Positions 62,592 through 64,000 of a DNA stretch of 64,000 bases are shown here, piece after piece. The stretch covers positions 6,117,839 through 6,181,838 of the forward strand of contig NC_087379.1 in the NCBI RefSeq assembly GCF_963675165.1, in the 5' to 3' direction. The translations under genes and the position numbers were made by a program. The first letter of the stretch is position 1; every line of letters starts with the position of its first letter. The DNA comes from Halichondria panicea (lineage: Eukaryota; Porifera; Demospongiae; Suberitida; Halichondriidae). Below the pieces are notes generated by a model. That model saw only the letters and a program-made list of their open reading frames with translations. It made no database searches and had not been told where the DNA came from.

Positions 62592-63584
62592 TGAACTAAC
62601 TCTACATAAGTATTATACAGAGCTTTAAATTGCGCATGCAGTAAGTGGCTCGAGTAAGCTGTGTATAGTGAACATGCAGTAAGGTTTATTCACAACGAAG
62701 AATTTATAAGAAAATCTGCCATGTATGATAGAAACGAGATGTCATCAGAGTCATGCATAAATTATTTGAACGCTAGTGTGACTCACCCATTCCGATGTGT
62801 GGGCAGAGGACATTGGGTGATGAGGAGGGTGGCGGGTGGATGGAAGGTGTACATGTATCTATCACGAATACGGCATGTTAGATCGCAATAAGGCATTATA
62901 ACAGTGGTACAGTACATGGCTTACTGTTGGTAACCATGCAGCTGCTCCTTGAGAACGGAGAATCATGCAGGGATTCAATATCAACTCTATCTCCTCACCT
63001 TATAGTCTCGTATATATATACCCAGCTAGCCTCTTTTTCTGTTGCTACTTTTACAGTTGTATTGGTACAGCTAACTATATACCTGTACATAGTATAGACT
63101 TCACTGCAGTGGCCATGCTGTTATAATTTTTGTGCTGAGAAGCTTGATTGCATGGTTACTATATAGCTACATGCATGTAGACATGGTTTTTTTCTACAAT
63201 TCCATGCACCACCCACCACCACTTGAGTTGATAATAATAGTCATAATAAACATTAGAACAGAAGATGATGAGAGGGATACAGAGTGCATGAGGAGCTAAC
63301 AAACATGTACAGGGTAGCAGAAACATGGACACACTAACAGTCTACCACCCTCAGTCACTAGCACTATAGGAGCGTTCATTGATATATAGGAGAAGAAAGA
63401 ATTTAGTAGATCAGGAACCTGCAAGGGAGAATGAATACATTGTAAGTACAAGGCCAGAAAAACTGGTTTACATGCAGCGACAAGTCTTGTACAAATAGAT
63501 CTATATGTAGATTAACCTGGTTACTGCATGGTACTGGCAGTATTACCTGTTCAGTATAATATAGCTATTAAGAAAAGGTCTCAC
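62592..63584. repeat. duplicate of 57639-58609
   Basis: Near-identical second copy of the TRAF-to-TLE spacer, with an extra 10 bases near 62703, a deletion near 63068 and other small indels. It defines a tandem unit of about 4.95 kb. Confidence 0.9.

Positions 63585-64000
<416 letters not shown>

Overview
The window is nuclear DNA from a eukaryote. Genes are split by many short GT-AG introns (often 50-400 bp), intergenic gaps are short, there is no operon logic, and miniature transposons and (CA)n tracts are frequent. The gene set (a p53/p63/p73-type protein with a C-terminal SAM domain, a Kazal-containing secreted protein with an agrin-like start, Groucho/TLE, TRAF-like RING proteins, thymosin beta, a Syx-like RhoGEF) indicates an animal. 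Intron-rich compact genes, very divergent p53 and channel domains and a local TRAF expansion suggest an early-branching lineage, most likely a demosponge. The species call is inference.

Layout. 1-4.4 kb: two tandem UDP-glycosyltransferase genes on the minus strand, the first cut by the window edge. 4.4-5.0 kb: the last three exons of mTOR (FATC domain) on plus, with no kinase exons next to them. 5.4-19.1 kb: four minus-strand genes in a row: a deoxynucleoside kinase, BCAS2/SPF27, a G-protein beta subunit, and an unrecognised protein made of five one-exon modules. 19.5 kb: thymosin beta on plus, divergent from the module protein. 20.1-20.9 kb: a 763-bp element with long terminal inverted repeats (TIRs) and a perfect 9-bp target duplication. 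21.2-23.8 kb: a K+-channel-like membrane protein with a degenerate selectivity filter. 24.1-34.3 kb: a large minus-strand RhoGEF (PLEKHG5/Syx-like). 36.3 kb: MIC10. 37.8 kb: an intronless GT92 glycosyltransferase. 39.2-41.9 kb: the Kazal protein, head to head with RPL22 (42.1-42.9 kb). 43.1-47.3 kb: outer dynein arm docking protein ODAD1/CCDC63, head to head with the p53-family gene (47.45-52.66 kb).

52.7-64.0 kb is accessory DNA. A minisatellite of hairpin-forming 34-bp units is followed by a repeatedly duplicated pair of opposed genes: a RING/zf-TRAF/MATH protein on plus (one pseudogene, two intact copies) and pieces of Groucho/TLE on minus. The last unit is about 4.95 kb long and its duplicate runs off the right edge.

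No single pathway joins the window. The unusual items are the orphan mTOR C-terminus, the altered zinc site and a possible alternative C-terminus in the p53-family protein, the degenerate channel filter, the module-per-exon protein, and the TLE/TRAF duplication engine. Exon limits were read by eye from GT-AG sites, frame continuity and family similarity; treat them as good to a few bases.
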